From the NCBI RefSeq assembly GCF_028561335.1, contig NZ_JAQQTG010000006.1, forward strand, positions 124,317 through 188,316: 64,000 nucleotides of DNA. The letters are read 5' to 3'. Every line of letters starts with the position of its first letter. Positions within the stretch are counted from its first letter, which is position 1. A program made the position numbers and the translations under genes. The notes beneath the pieces are model-generated. The model was not told where the DNA came from. It searched no databases and worked only from the letters and a program-made list of their open reading frames with translations. Shown piece after piece: positions 27,057 through 35,945 of this stretch. This stretch comes from Aequorivita todarodis. GTDB lineage: Bacteria > Bacteroidota > Bacteroidia > Flavobacteriales > Flavobacteriaceae.

Positions 27057-30000
27057 CTACTCTCCCGTTTCTTCCTCTTCCGTCTTCGTTGCTTTTGGAT
27101 TAAAGTCAACTGGATACGTATTATCATCGGGAGTTACCGGCAATTCAGATTCCAATTCAACTTTCTTATTGAATAGTTTTTGCATCAGCTCCTGAAAAGT
27201 ATTGAAATCGACCGAATACGAAATACCTGCCCCTTGCTCAAATATCTGGTCTTCCCCTATAAACTGTAAAGCTGCCTGTCTGTTAAAGAACTTCATCCGC
27301 AGGCTTCCGTCGTCATTGATGAGCCATTGCACCTCAATATCGCCCGCGACGGAAGTTTCGTTGGCGCCACCAACGGGCACGCCCACCTTTCCGTTGATTA
27401 GGATTCGTTCCGTAATTTTGGTGGAGATTGTAAGATCTACATAATCAGCGGTTTCTCGATCGGGGGTATCGTCGCCAACGGTGTAGCCAACGCCAAGACT
27501 GAACTTTCCATCTTGATCTGCAAAAAGGTCATTTACCAAACTTGAAACCCTATCTGCCAAAGTTCCCGCAAAAGCATTGGAACCACCGTAATTATCATTC
27601 ACAAAGTTACCGGTTGCCAATAAAAATATGGATTGGTTCTGTTTCTGCTCTTCGGTTTTAAGTTTGTACTCCAACTCGCTTTTTAGCGTTGAGCTTACAT
27701 TTGGAAACTCTATGTCAAATTTTAGAGCCGGTTGGGCAAGTTCTCCATTTAATCCTACAATAACATTCACGGGAATTTTTCTATTTACGGAAGGATTGTC
27801 CAGCAAAATAGATGGATTGGCCTGCGTTTTATAGATTGCGCTCAAGTTTAGGTTTGCTTTTTCAGGGGCACCGTCCCAAGTTATGTTTCCGCCAGGGACC
27901 ACACCAATTTTGCGCTGGATTACGCCGCCGTACCTAAAATCAAATTCCCCTTCATAAATTTGAAAATCGCCATACATCTTGAATTTTCCATTGGTATTAA
28001 TTTCAATGAGAAGAATCCCTGCCCCGCGTCCTTTTAAGGTAGAATTGTTTTGTTGGTCCACAACAACCTCCACTTCGGCGTTTTTATTGATATCCAATTC
28101 AAAATTGAGCGATAATCCTTTTGATTCCTCATTGATTAATGTTTCCCCATTGATACGCGCTTCCTTTTCTTTTGGTGAAAGGAAATGTACAAAGGAATCA
28201 TCACTAATAGATTCCGTGTCGCTAATAGGAATTTTAAACGTGGTTCCGCGTTGGGTAGTAGCCTCAACATCTATGACCAACTCGTCAATTGGGCCGTTAA
28301 TATCTGCCCTTCCACTAATAAATGCGGTTCCGTAATACAAAGCATCTTCCTCGGGTGGCGTGTCCAGGACCAATAATCTTTCAGGGGCCTCTATGTGTAA
28401 ATCCAGTCCCCAATTTCCGAAATTATTGTGCGTGGCATTTCCGTATAGAATACCTTCGGTTTCATATTTTGTGTCCTTTATGTTTGTACGGGCAATTTCA
28501 AATTTATTCTTGGTTACAATGATCTGTGCATTGTTTTCAATGTCGAAATCGGTATTCAGAAAGGGTATTTTCAATCCGCTGTGCTCCATAGTAAAACGCC
28601 CCAAAATATCGGGCGATTTGTAATTGCCAGAAACCCGGGCATTACCTGATATCAGTCCACGGATGTCCGTTATCACATCGCCGCCAAAGGGGCTAAAGGC
28701 TTGCATATTGAACTGGTTGAGGTCCAAATTTAGCTGTATTTGCGGATTTTTGGCAGAAACGTCTATCTCGCCAACCGCGTTGATTGACTTTACCTTGTTG
28801 TTGGTCAGCGAAGTGTTTATTCTGTATTTGGTAAGATCTTCATTGCCGTCTATTTTCAAATCCAAATCGCCAAAGGGAATTTCGTTAATAATTACGTCGT
28901 CGATGGTAACGGCGCTGTTGGGATAATACGCCCCATTTTTTTGAAGAAAATCAAACTTTCCGTTCATATTTCCTTTAAGTCGAAGACTATCTATCTCTGG
29001 GGTAATGTCGCCAATATTTACGTCTTTGAAACGTACTTTTAAGTCTTTATACGTGGAATCCCGCAGTACGCCCGCCATTTGTATCAATTGTTCATTGTGG
29101 CTCAGCACCAAGGAATCTATTCTAATTTCCTTAAAATTATCGTCGAAAACAACTTTGTTCAATCGGTTATTGTTTTCATTTAAGTACCAAACGTTGTCCT
29201 TATAGGTAATGTCAGACTTTTTTACACCTATAACAGATTTCCCCGCAGGGTTAATAGTATGGTAAAGCGAAAGGTTAAAAAGATCTTCTTTCTTTTCCCC
29301 GCCCCTGAACTCGGACCTTACATACATGGTATCATTCAAAGTTTTGTTGATGACGTTTACATCCTTTAAATTATAAAAACCTGTATAAACCGAATCCGCA
29401 GATATATAGGTGTTATACAGTGGGTTATCATTATCTACCTGAATGTTTAGTTTGCTAATATAATTATCAAAAAGAATAATTTCCGGGGAGCGAAAATCGA
29501 GCTCGAATTTGGATTCATCAGAAGACACGGAACCTTTCACACGGGTATTGTCTCCAAGTTGCAGCTGGGGCACAAAGACATCAATAATCTTGTTGTAAAC
29601 CACAAATTCATAATCGATGTATTGGTTCGTGGTAACCTCTTGCGGTATGTAGTTTGCATAAATGCTCGCTATCCCGTTTTGAAAAAGATTGGGTATATCT
29701 TCAATTAAAAACTCTCCAGAGATTTGGCCATTTATAATATCGGGCGAGTTAATTTCAATGGTCCGTTTTGGGCCATCAAAAGAAGAAGTTACCGTGAAAT
29801 CATCAAAATAAAAGTTGTCGCGTTCGTTTTGATAAAACGTTTGGCTGAAATTTATGGTCCCCACAACGTCGTCAATTGTCTTTCCATCCATATCCACAAC
29901 CACTTTTCCCGTGAAAACTGATATGCTGTCGCGCTTTATCAAGTTCAGTTTATTCAATTCTGCAAATTCCACATCAACCTCAAAATCCAAATGGTTTGTC

Positions 30001-31454
30001 TTAGCAGAAGCGTCTATTAATCCCTTAAATTCAAGTTTCAAATTGGGGTCGTCTATGGAAAGTTCGCCGTCAAAAAGCGGATTTTTCAGATTCCCGGAAA
30101 CCACGATATTTTTATAGTTGTATCCTTCAAAATTAAAGGAAGAAACCGTACCCGAAATTTCGGTGTTTACGGTGTTTTTGTTAAAGCCACTGCCGTCAAA
30201 ATCAAGGTTGGCGGTCATTTTTCCGAGCGAAGTGGTATTTGCAATCCTGCCGAGATTAAATTCCTTCAAAACCACGTTTCCTTTATAATAGGCGTTGTCT
30301 ATATTGTTGATGTTGCCCATTTTTAAATCTACATTGGCCTGCCCAATTCCACTTAACAAATTGCTTTTTGTAATAAGTTCATTGCCCCTTATTGAAGTAT
30401 TCCCACTCAGGTTAAAATTGCCCAATTCTTTGAGCTCAACGGGGACCACATCGCCCAAAACCCTTGGCATGAACCTTCTCAGGTCAAAATAATTGGTGGA
30501 AATATTGTGTTTGGAGGCGACAATGGCATATTCCTTTTCGGGATCCAAGATGTTTTCAAAAGTGTAATCGCCTTCAATATTTGTACCGTCCGTGCGAAAT
30601 TTAAGGTTGCTTGCCGTAAAATGGTTCAAAGTTCCCTTTAGCTCGGTATCCAGTAAAATCAGCTGATCGGGACCAAATTCATTATAAAAGGCGTTCAAAT
30701 CGTTTGTTGCAATTTTTGAATCCTTCAAATTTGCGGTAATCACAACATCATTTACGAAATCAGCCATGCCATTTTTGGAATAGTCCAAATCCACATCTCC
30801 CATAACTTTAGATGCTGCGGTTTCAAGGTTGAGGTCTTTCAGCGTGATATTCGTTTCAGTATATGAAAAATCCGTCTGCATATCCTTTATGGTTATTCCC
30901 CAAGAAGCAGCTAAGGATAGGTTTTTGATATTGGCCTTTACATCTGTATCTTCAATATTAAAATTATCCGCAACCACATTTACATTTTCTAAAATGAAAA
31001 TTTCAGGGTTTTCCAGATTTTCATTCGTCATTTTAACCCTACTATTGGTTAAGGTTACATCATTGCTAAAAAGTGAAAAAGGAGAAGTTTTTGGCTTGCC
31101 GGTATCAAATTTTTTTGCGAAGATGGAAAGGTTGTCGTTTTCTTCGTCCTTATACGTTTTAATGTAGAGTTTGGCGTGGTCCAGCTCAATATTTCCAAAG
31201 CCTAGTTCGCCCTGTATCAAATTTTGAAAACTGATGATGTTGGTCTGTACTTCCTTACTGTAAATTAGGGTATCCTGGTGATGGTCTGCAATATAAACCT
31301 CGCGGATATCCACTTCGCCCTTCCAGTTTAGGCCCAACCGTTTTATGTTGATATCGGTTCCGTAGGTTTCGTTAAGATTGGTGGTCACTTTTTTGGCGAC
31401 CCACGTTTGCACTGCGGGAATGGAAAAAATAATCACTATAAGCACGAGCAGCAA
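27057..31454 (-). CDS. tamB: TamB-like translocation/assembly protein (DUF490)
   Basis: The 1465-residue protein has an N-terminal membrane anchor, a very long repetitive beta-rich middle (short strands with N/D/I/L pattern), and the C-terminal TamB domain (about 1080-1430). TamB spans the periplasm and helps insert outer-membrane proteins or carry lipids. No ATG is in frame near the anchor: the first usual candidate is TTG at 31454, which would remove the positively charged KKLRKIIVR segment just before the helix. A non-ATG start slightly upstream is therefore possible. It is divergent from tsaD with about 100 bases between. Confidence 0.88.
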   Translation of the reverse strand: MLLVLIVIIFSIPAVQTWVAKKVTTNLNETYGTDINIKRLGLNWKGEVDIREVYIADHHQDTLIYSKEVQTNIISFQNLIQGELGFGNIELDHAKLYIKTYKDEENDNLSIFAKKFDTGKPKTSPFSLFSNDVTLTNSRVKMTNENLENPEIFILENVNVVADNFNIEDTDVKANIKNLSLAASWGITIKDMQTDFSYTETNITLKDLNLETAASKVMGDVDLDYSKNGMADFVNDVVITANLKDSKIATNDLNAFYNEFGPDQLILLDTELKGTLNHFTASNLKFRTDGTNIEGDYTFENILDPEKEYAIVASKHNISTNYFDLRRFMPRVLGDVVPVELKELGNFNLSGNTSIRGNELITKSNLLSGIGQANVDLKMGNINNIDNAYYKGNVVLKEFNLGRIANTTSLGKMTANLDFDGSGFNKNTVNTEISGTVSSFNFEGYNYKNIVVSGNLKNPLFDGELSIDDPNLKLEFKGLIDASAKTNHLDFEVDVEFAELNKLNLIKRDSISVFTGKVVVDMDGKTIDDVVGTINFSQTFYQNERDNFYFDDFTVTSSFDGPKRTIEINSPDIINGQISGEFLIEDIPNLFQNGIASIYANYIPQEVTTNQYIDYEFVVYNKIIDVFVPQLQLGDNTRVKGSVSSDESKFELDFRSPEIILFDNYISKLNIQVDNDNPLYNTYISADSVYTGFYNLKDVNVINKTLNDTMYVRSEFRGGEKKEDLFNLSLYHTINPAGKSVIGVKKSDITYKDNVWYLNENNNRLNKVVFDDNFKEIRIDSLVLSHNEQLIQMAGVLRDSTYKDLKVRFKDVNIGDITPEIDSLRLKGNMNGKFDFLQKNGAYYPNSAVTIDDVIINEIPFGDLDLKIDGNEDLTKYRINTSLTNNKVKSINAVGEIDVSAKNPQIQLNLDLNQFNMQAFSPFGGDVITDIRGLISGNARVSGNYKSPDILGRFTMEHSGLKIPFLNTDFDIENNAQIIVTKNKFEIARTNIKDTKYETEGILYGNATHNNFGNWGLDLHIEAPERLLVLDTPPEEDALYYGTAFISGRADINGPIDELVIDVEATTQRGTTFKIPISDTESISDDSFVHFLSPKEKEARINGETLINEESKGLSLNFELDINKNAEVEVVVDQQNNSTLKGRGAGILLIEINTNGKFKMYGDFQIYEGEFDFRYGGVIQRKIGVVPGGNITWDGAPEKANLNLSAIYKTQANPSILLDNPSVNRKIPVNVIVGLNGELAQPALKFDIEFPNVSSTLKSELEYKLKTEEQKQNQSIFLLATGNFVNDNYGGSNAFAGTLADRVSSLVNDLFADQDGKFSLGVGYTVGDDTPDRETADYVDLTISTKITERILINGKVGVPVGGANETSVAGDIEVQWLINDDGSLRMKFFNRQAALQFIGEDQIFEQGAGISYSVDFNTFQELMQKLFNKKVELESELPVTPDDNTYPVDFNPKATKTEEEETGE

Positions 31455-31551
31455 TACAATGATTACGAAGGTGCGAACTATTATTTTCCGAAGTTTTTTG
31501 ATACGCTTTTAAAGTTTTAATTTTACGACCAATAAATATACCCCTTTTGCT

Positions 31552-32574
31552 TTGACACAAAAAAATTGTTACATCCTCGGTATTGAATCTTCCTGCGACG
31601 ACACCGCGGCGGCCGTAATCAACAACGGTGAAATACGCAGCAATGTTGTTGCCACACAGGCAATTCACGAACAATACGGCGGGGTGGTCCCCGAGCTTGC
31701 CTCCCGCGCCCACCAGCAAAATATTGTGCCTGTGGTCCACCAAGCCTTACGCATAGCAAATATCGATAAAAATCAGTTATCCGCCATCGCTTTTACACGC
31801 GGACCTGGCTTGATGGGTTCCTTGCTTGTAGGCACCTCATTTTCAAAATCTTTGGCCTTGGGTTTGGGCATTCCGCTGATAGATGTGAACCATATGCAGG
31901 CACATATTTTGGCCCATTTCATTAAGGCCGAAGGACAAACAGCCCCTAACTTTCCGTTTTTGGCGATGACCATCAGCGGCGGCCACACGCAGATTGTGAA
32001 AGTGACCGATTATTTTGAAATGGAAATAATAGGCCAAACCATAGACGATGCCGTGGGCGAAGCCTTTGACAAAAGTGCGAAAATACTCGGCCTGCCCTAT
32101 CCCGGCGGTCCGTTGGTTGACAAATATGCCCAACAGGGAAACCCAAAAGCGTTTAAATTTCCAAAGCCAAAAGTTGGCCCGATGGATTTCAGTTTTAGCG
32201 GTCTGAAAACTTCCGTGCTCTATTTTGTTGAAAAGGAAGTGGCCCAAAACCCTGATTTTATTTCGGAAAACATAGCAGATATTTGCGCCAGTATTCAATT
32301 TACCATTGTAGATTATTTAATGGACAAGCTGAAAAATGCCGTCAAAAAAACCGGAATAAAGGAAGTTGCCATAGGTGGCGGCGTTTCTGCAAATAGCGGT
32401 ATTCGTAACGCTTTAAAAGAAGCCGAAAAAAAGTACGGTTGGAAAACCCACATCCCCAAATTTGAGTTTTGTACCGATAATGCCGCAATGATTGCCATGG
32501 TGGGCGAACTGAAATACAAGACCCAAAATTTTGCTGAAAATAATGTGGTAGCTTCGGCGCGGATGAAGTTTTGA
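31552..32574 (+). CDS. tsaD: tRNA N6-adenosine threonylcarbamoyltransferase TsaD
   Basis: The 340-residue protein has the ASKHA-type N terminus ILGIESSCDDTAAAVI and the iron-binding HMQAH motif (about 110-114). It also has the glycine-rich GGGVSANSG (about 274-282) and a late FCTDNAAMIA (about 306). It transfers threonylcarbamoyl from TC-AMP to A37 of ANN-decoding tRNAs with TsaB and TsaE, which are not in this window. Translation begins with TTG at 31552; there is no ATG before the first conserved block. Confidence 0.95.
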   Translation: MTQKNCYILGIESSCDDTAAAVINNGEIRSNVVATQAIHEQYGGVVPELASRAHQQNIVPVVHQALRIANIDKNQLSAIAFTRGPGLMGSLLVGTSFSKSLALGLGIPLIDVNHMQAHILAHFIKAEGQTAPNFPFLAMTISGGHTQIVKVTDYFEMEIIGQTIDDAVGEAFDKSAKILGLPYPGGPLVDKYAQQGNPKAFKFPKPKVGPMDFSFSGLKTSVLYFVEKEVAQNPDFISENIADICASIQFTIVDYLMDKLKNAVKKTGIKEVAIGGGVSANSGIRNALKEAEKKYGWKTHIPKFEFCTDNAAMIAMVGELKYKTQNFAENNVVASARMKF

Positions 32575-32585
32575 AAGAGCTGATA

Positions 32586-32912
32586 ATGAAACTATTAAAA
32601 TACCTTGGTTTATTAGCTTTAATTATTAGTTATGCATTTCTGCTTTTATCTCTTGCGTTTGAAATTTCAGAAACAACAATTTTTAATTTATTTAATATTG
32701 GTTGGGCAGTAGGAATTCTTAGCCTAATTTTAAACGCAATTTATGCAATTAAAATACATGTCAGCGAATGGATATTTAGCATTTTTGGTACCTGTGGATT
32801 AGTTTGGTTTGCCCTACCATTTGTAGGTGAAAATTTCGGCTTTGCATCATTAACAATCTTTTTTATTATAGGAATTTATATACACTTAGAGCCTTATAAA
32901 GCAACAGAATAA
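32586..32912 (+). CDS. small four-helix membrane protein of unknown function
   Basis: The 108-residue protein has four hydrophobic segments (about 5-25, 38-55, 62-80 and 85-102). The ATG at 32586 is preferred over a TTG at 32571 that overlaps the tsaD stop by four bases. It lies between tsaD and the TfoX-like gene and is probably co-transcribed with them. The base composition is AT-rich. No family is recognised. Confidence 0.55.
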   Translation: MKLLKYLGLLALIISYAFLLLSLAFEISETTIFNLFNIGWAVGILSLILNAIYAIKIHVSEWIFSIFGTCGLVWFALPFVGENFGFASLTIFFIIGIYIHLEPYKATE

Positions 32913-32917
32913 AAAAT

Positions 32918-33247
32918 ATGACCCCCAACTCCGAAGCAATATTAAAACGAATTAGAATCGCGCTCAATCCGTGGAAAAAGGATATTGAAGAAAAGCGAAT
33001 GTTCGGAGGTACCTGCTTTCTTTTTAAAGGGAAAATGTGCGTTGGCGAAACCAAGGAACGGCTTATGGTTCGCGTGCCGCGTGAAAAAATGGAGGAAGTA
33101 TTGACCAATCCATTTGTCGGCCCAATGGATTTTACGGGCAAACCGATGAAGGAATTTATTTTTGTAACAACCCAAGGTTTTGATACCGAGGAAAAATTAC
33201 AGCAATGGGCCGAAATGGGCGTTGCGCACGCAAAGACAAAATTGTAA
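32918..33247 (+). CDS. TfoX/Sxy N-terminal domain protein
   Basis: The 109-residue protein matches the small TfoX/Sxy N-terminal domain: EEKRMFGGTCFLFKGKMCVGET (about 24-45) and FTGKPMKEFIFV (about 69-80). In Proteobacteria such domains are linked to competence regulation, but stand-alone members in Bacteroidota have no known role. It starts five bases after the small membrane protein. A hairpin-forming repeat follows. Confidence 0.75.
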   Translation: MTPNSEAILKRIRIALNPWKKDIEEKRMFGGTCFLFKGKMCVGETKERLMVRVPREKMEEVLTNPFVGPMDFTGKPMKEFIFVTTQGFDTEEKLQQWAEMGVAHAKTKL

Positions 33248-33304
33248 CCCCCGGCCCCTAAGAGGGGAGCGAGACTTCTACCCTTTATGGGCTGGGGGGT
33301 ATAT
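33247..33304. repeat. palindromic intergenic repeat, copy B
   Basis: A 58-base imperfect hairpin begins ACCCCCGGCCCCTAAGAGGG and ends ACCCTTTATGGGCTGGGGGG, then TATAT. It is related in sequence and length to the copy at 7753-7808. It lies in the short gap between the TfoX-like gene and rsmE. Confidence 0.65.
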
Positions 33305-33325
33305 TTAAAAGAAAAACTAAAACAA

Positions 33326-34039
33326 ATGCAACTTTTTTACAATCCAAATATTTCCGAATCTACCAAAGAAATAACCTTTGACAAAGAGGAAAGCCGCCAC
33401 ATTGTAAAAGTATTGCGGATGAAGGAAGGCCATACGTTCAGCATCACCAATGGAAAAGGTTCTCTTTTTTCTGCGGAAATTTTAAACGCAAATCCAAAGG
33501 GTTGTTTGGTGAAAATTCTTTCGGAAGAAATGCAGCAACCCCTGCCCTATCAACTGCATGTAGCGGTAGCGCCCACAAAACTCAACGACCGCTACGAATG
33601 GTTTTTGGAAAAAGCAACGGAGATCGGCATTTCAGAAATTACCCCGATAATCTGCGACCACAGCGAACGAAAAACCATAAAACCCGAACGCTACGAAAAA
33701 ATCCTACAAAGCGCGATGAAACAATCGCTGAAAGCATATCTTCCACTTTTGAATGAAGCTGTTTCATTTAGGGATTTTATCGTTTCAGGAAAATCTTCAG
33801 AAAGTTTAAAATTTATTGCCCATTGCGAGGAAACAGATAAAAAATCCCTGAAAGCTGTTTTACTTCCAAATCAAAAAATTACGATTGTGATCGGTCCCGA
33901 AGGCGATTTTTCTTCCGAAGAAATTGAACTTGCAAAAGCGAATGGCTTTGTTCCGGTCAGCTTGGGCGAAAGCCGTTTGCGCACGGAAACTGCAGCAATT
34001 GTGGCTTGTCATAGCGTTGCTTTTGTAAATGGGAAGTAA
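33326..34039 (+). CDS. rsmE: 16S rRNA (uracil-1498-N3) methyltransferase RsmE
   Basis: The 237-residue SPOUT methyltransferase begins at ATG 33326 (MQLFYNP); the in-frame ATG at 33287 lies inside the palindromic repeat and is unlikely. The N terminus has the PUA-like HIVKVLRMKEG region (about 25-35), and the C-terminal knot has IGPEGDFSSEEIELA (about 190-204) and LGESRLRTETAAI (about 213-225). It methylates U1498 of 16S rRNA using SAM. It is followed at once by a strong terminator. Confidence 0.93.
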   Translation: MQLFYNPNISESTKEITFDKEESRHIVKVLRMKEGHTFSITNGKGSLFSAEILNANPKGCLVKILSEEMQQPLPYQLHVAVAPTKLNDRYEWFLEKATEIGISEITPIICDHSERKTIKPERYEKILQSAMKQSLKAYLPLLNEAVSFRDFIVSGKSSESLKFIAHCEETDKKSLKAVLLPNQKITIVIGPEGDFSSEEIELAKANGFVPVSLGESRLRTETAAIVACHSVAFVNGK

Positions 34040-34041
34040 GC

Positions 34042-34066
34042 CCCAAAGGTTTTGAAAACCTTTGGG
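34042..34066 (+). terminator. intrinsic terminator after rsmE
   Basis: A near-perfect stem, CCCAAAGGTTTT with AAACCTTTGGG, begins two bases after the rsmE stop. The downstream T run is short, so it could also be a processing or bidirectional hairpin. Confidence 0.6.
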
Positions 34067-34111
34067 ATTTGGTCTTTAAATATTCTCTTTGAATTTGTAC
34101 TTTTGAGAACT

Positions 34112-34756
34112 ATGCGGATAACATTTTTTTCGGTTTTCTTTTTAACTTTCATCGGAAGCATTTCAGCCCAGGAAATTGCACTTTTGCAATACGGCGGTGG
34201 TGGCGATTGGTATGCAAACCCGACCTCCTTGCCCAATCTGGCAAAATTCTGCAACGAACATATTGATACGGCTTTAAAGACAAAGATTCCGACCGTTACC
34301 CCCGGGAATGTAGATATTTTTGATTATCCCTTCGTGCATATGACGGGGCACGGAAATGTCTATTTTTCTGCCGAAGAGGCTGAGAATCTCAGAAACTATT
34401 TGATGAGCGGCGGTTTTCTGCACATAGATGATAACTACGGCATGGACCAATACATCCGCAAGGAACTCGTAAAAATCTTCCCCAACAAGGAATTGAAGGA
34501 ACTTCCCGCGAATTTCCCGTTGTTCAGTTATTTTTACAATTTCCCGCAGGGAATGCCCAAAATCCACGAGCACGACGGTGGCCGGCCACAGGCTTTTGGT
34601 ATTTTTGTGGAAGACAGATTGGTTTTACTCTACACCTTCGAAACCGATCTTGGCGACGGTTGGGAAAACCCCGAAGTGCACAACGATCCGCAGGAAGTAA
34701 GGTTGAAGGCATTGCAGATGGGCGCCAATATTATTAAATATGTTTTTGAGAATTGA
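34112..34756 (+). CDS. DUF4159 domain secreted protein
   Basis: The 214-residue protein begins at ATG 34112 with a signal peptide (MRITFFSVFFLTF..SAQ); the frame extends upstream to 34052 but would bury it. The sequence includes WYANPTSLPNLAKF, MTGHGNVYF, LMSGGFLHIDDNYGMD and a PLFSYFYNFPQGMPKIHEHD stretch, the DUF4159 pattern. The protein is likely periplasmic. The domain is related to glutamine-amidotransferase-like folds, but its activity is not known. A TACTTTTG -7 box (34098-34105) precedes it. Confidence 0.75.
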   Translation: MRITFFSVFFLTFIGSISAQEIALLQYGGGGDWYANPTSLPNLAKFCNEHIDTALKTKIPTVTPGNVDIFDYPFVHMTGHGNVYFSAEEAENLRNYLMSGGFLHIDDNYGMDQYIRKELVKIFPNKELKELPANFPLFSYFYNFPQGMPKIHEHDGGRPQAFGIFVEDRLVLLYTFETDLGDGWENPEVHNDPQEVRLKALQMGANIIKYVFEN

Positions 34757-34847
34757 CTTCATAATCGTGAACTTCCCGTCATCCAGCACCCAACACCCTT
34801 AACAAAATTTTGATTTTTTCTACTTGTGAATATAGTATATTTACGAA

Positions 34848-35942
34848 GTGAAGACCACAGCAAAAGCAATAACCCTTGGTATTTTAAGAGCACTGGCTGT
34901 ACTGGTGGGCATTTTTATTTCCATCTGGTTTTTATATGAAATCCAAGCGCTTATTCTCTACATTGGCGTAGCTCTTGTTCTTTCATTAATAGGCCGTCCC
35001 GTTGTTTTGTTTTTAAAACGCAAACTGAAATTCAGCAATACTTTTGCTTCGGTCATTACACTTTTATTTATCATAGGGACTTTTTCTTTGCTGCTTAGCA
35101 TTTTCGTCCCAATCATTATTGAACAGGGAAAACATATTTCCCAGATTGATTTTGAACAGGTTAAACGAGACCTGAACGAGCTGAACATCCAGGCCAGTGA
35201 TTACCTTGGCGTAGATCATTTTCAGATAGTCGAGGCCATAAAGCGCACAACATACGTCCGAAATTTTGATCAGGAAATCATCCCGAGCTTTATTGATATT
35301 TTCTTCGGAAATATTGGCGGGACACTGGTAGGCATATTCTCGGTACTGTTCATTTCCTTTTTTCTTCTGAAAGACGAATACTTAATAGCCCGCTGTGTTC
35401 TTGTTTTTGCAAAAAGCGGAAATGAAGAAAAGTTTAAACGGATACTAATAAAGATCAAAGAGTTGCTTTCACGATATTTCATCGGGCTGTTGCTGCAGAT
35501 TTTTATACTGGCGCTGTTTTACTCCGTATTGCTTCTCTACCTGGATATCCGCGATGCGGTTGCCGTTGCTTTGATCTGTGCTTTTTTAAACATAGTCCCC
35601 TATCTGGGCCCAATAATCGCCTGGATTTTAATGCTGCTCGTAGTAATTTCAAACAACCTTGGCGCTGATTTTTCCAGCGGACTCTTGCCCATATTGCTTA
35701 TCGTTTCGGGCGGATATGCTCTTGCACAACTTTTTGACAATTTCATTTCGCAGCCTGTTATTTTTGGCCATAGTGTGCGCTCCCACCCGCTGGAAATATT
35801 TATCGTAATTCTCATTGGAGGCTTTGTCTTTGGTATTCCGGGAATGATACTCGCCGTTCCCACTTATACGGCCCTCAAGGTAATTGCCAAGGAATTTCTT
35901 TCAGAATATAAAATTGTTGACCGGCTTACCCGAAATATGTGA
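34848..35942 (+). CDS. AI-2E family transporter (PerM/YdiK-like permease)
   Basis: The 364-residue protein has about eight hydrophobic segments in the pattern of the AI-2E exporter family, with the long soluble stretch (about 90-165), FLNIVPYLGPIIAW (about 245-258) and the C-terminal GIPGMILAVPTYTALKVI (about 329-346). The start is GTG at 34848. Members have been linked to export of autoinducer-2, to Na+(Li+)/H+ antiport and to other small solutes; the substrate here is not determined. It is read just before the THUMP-like methyltransferase gene. Confidence 0.8.
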   Translation: MKTTAKAITLGILRALAVLVGIFISIWFLYEIQALILYIGVALVLSLIGRPVVLFLKRKLKFSNTFASVITLLFIIGTFSLLLSIFVPIIIEQGKHISQIDFEQVKRDLNELNIQASDYLGVDHFQIVEAIKRTTYVRNFDQEIIPSFIDIFFGNIGGTLVGIFSVLFISFFLLKDEYLIARCVLVFAKSGNEEKFKRILIKIKELLSRYFIGLLLQIFILALFYSVLLLYLDIRDAVAVALICAFLNIVPYLGPIIAWILMLLVVISNNLGADFSSGLLPILLIVSGGYALAQLFDNFISQPVIFGHSVRSHPLEIFIVILIGGFVFGIPGMILAVPTYTALKVIAKEFLSEYKIVDRLTRNM

Positions 35943-35945
35943 AAT

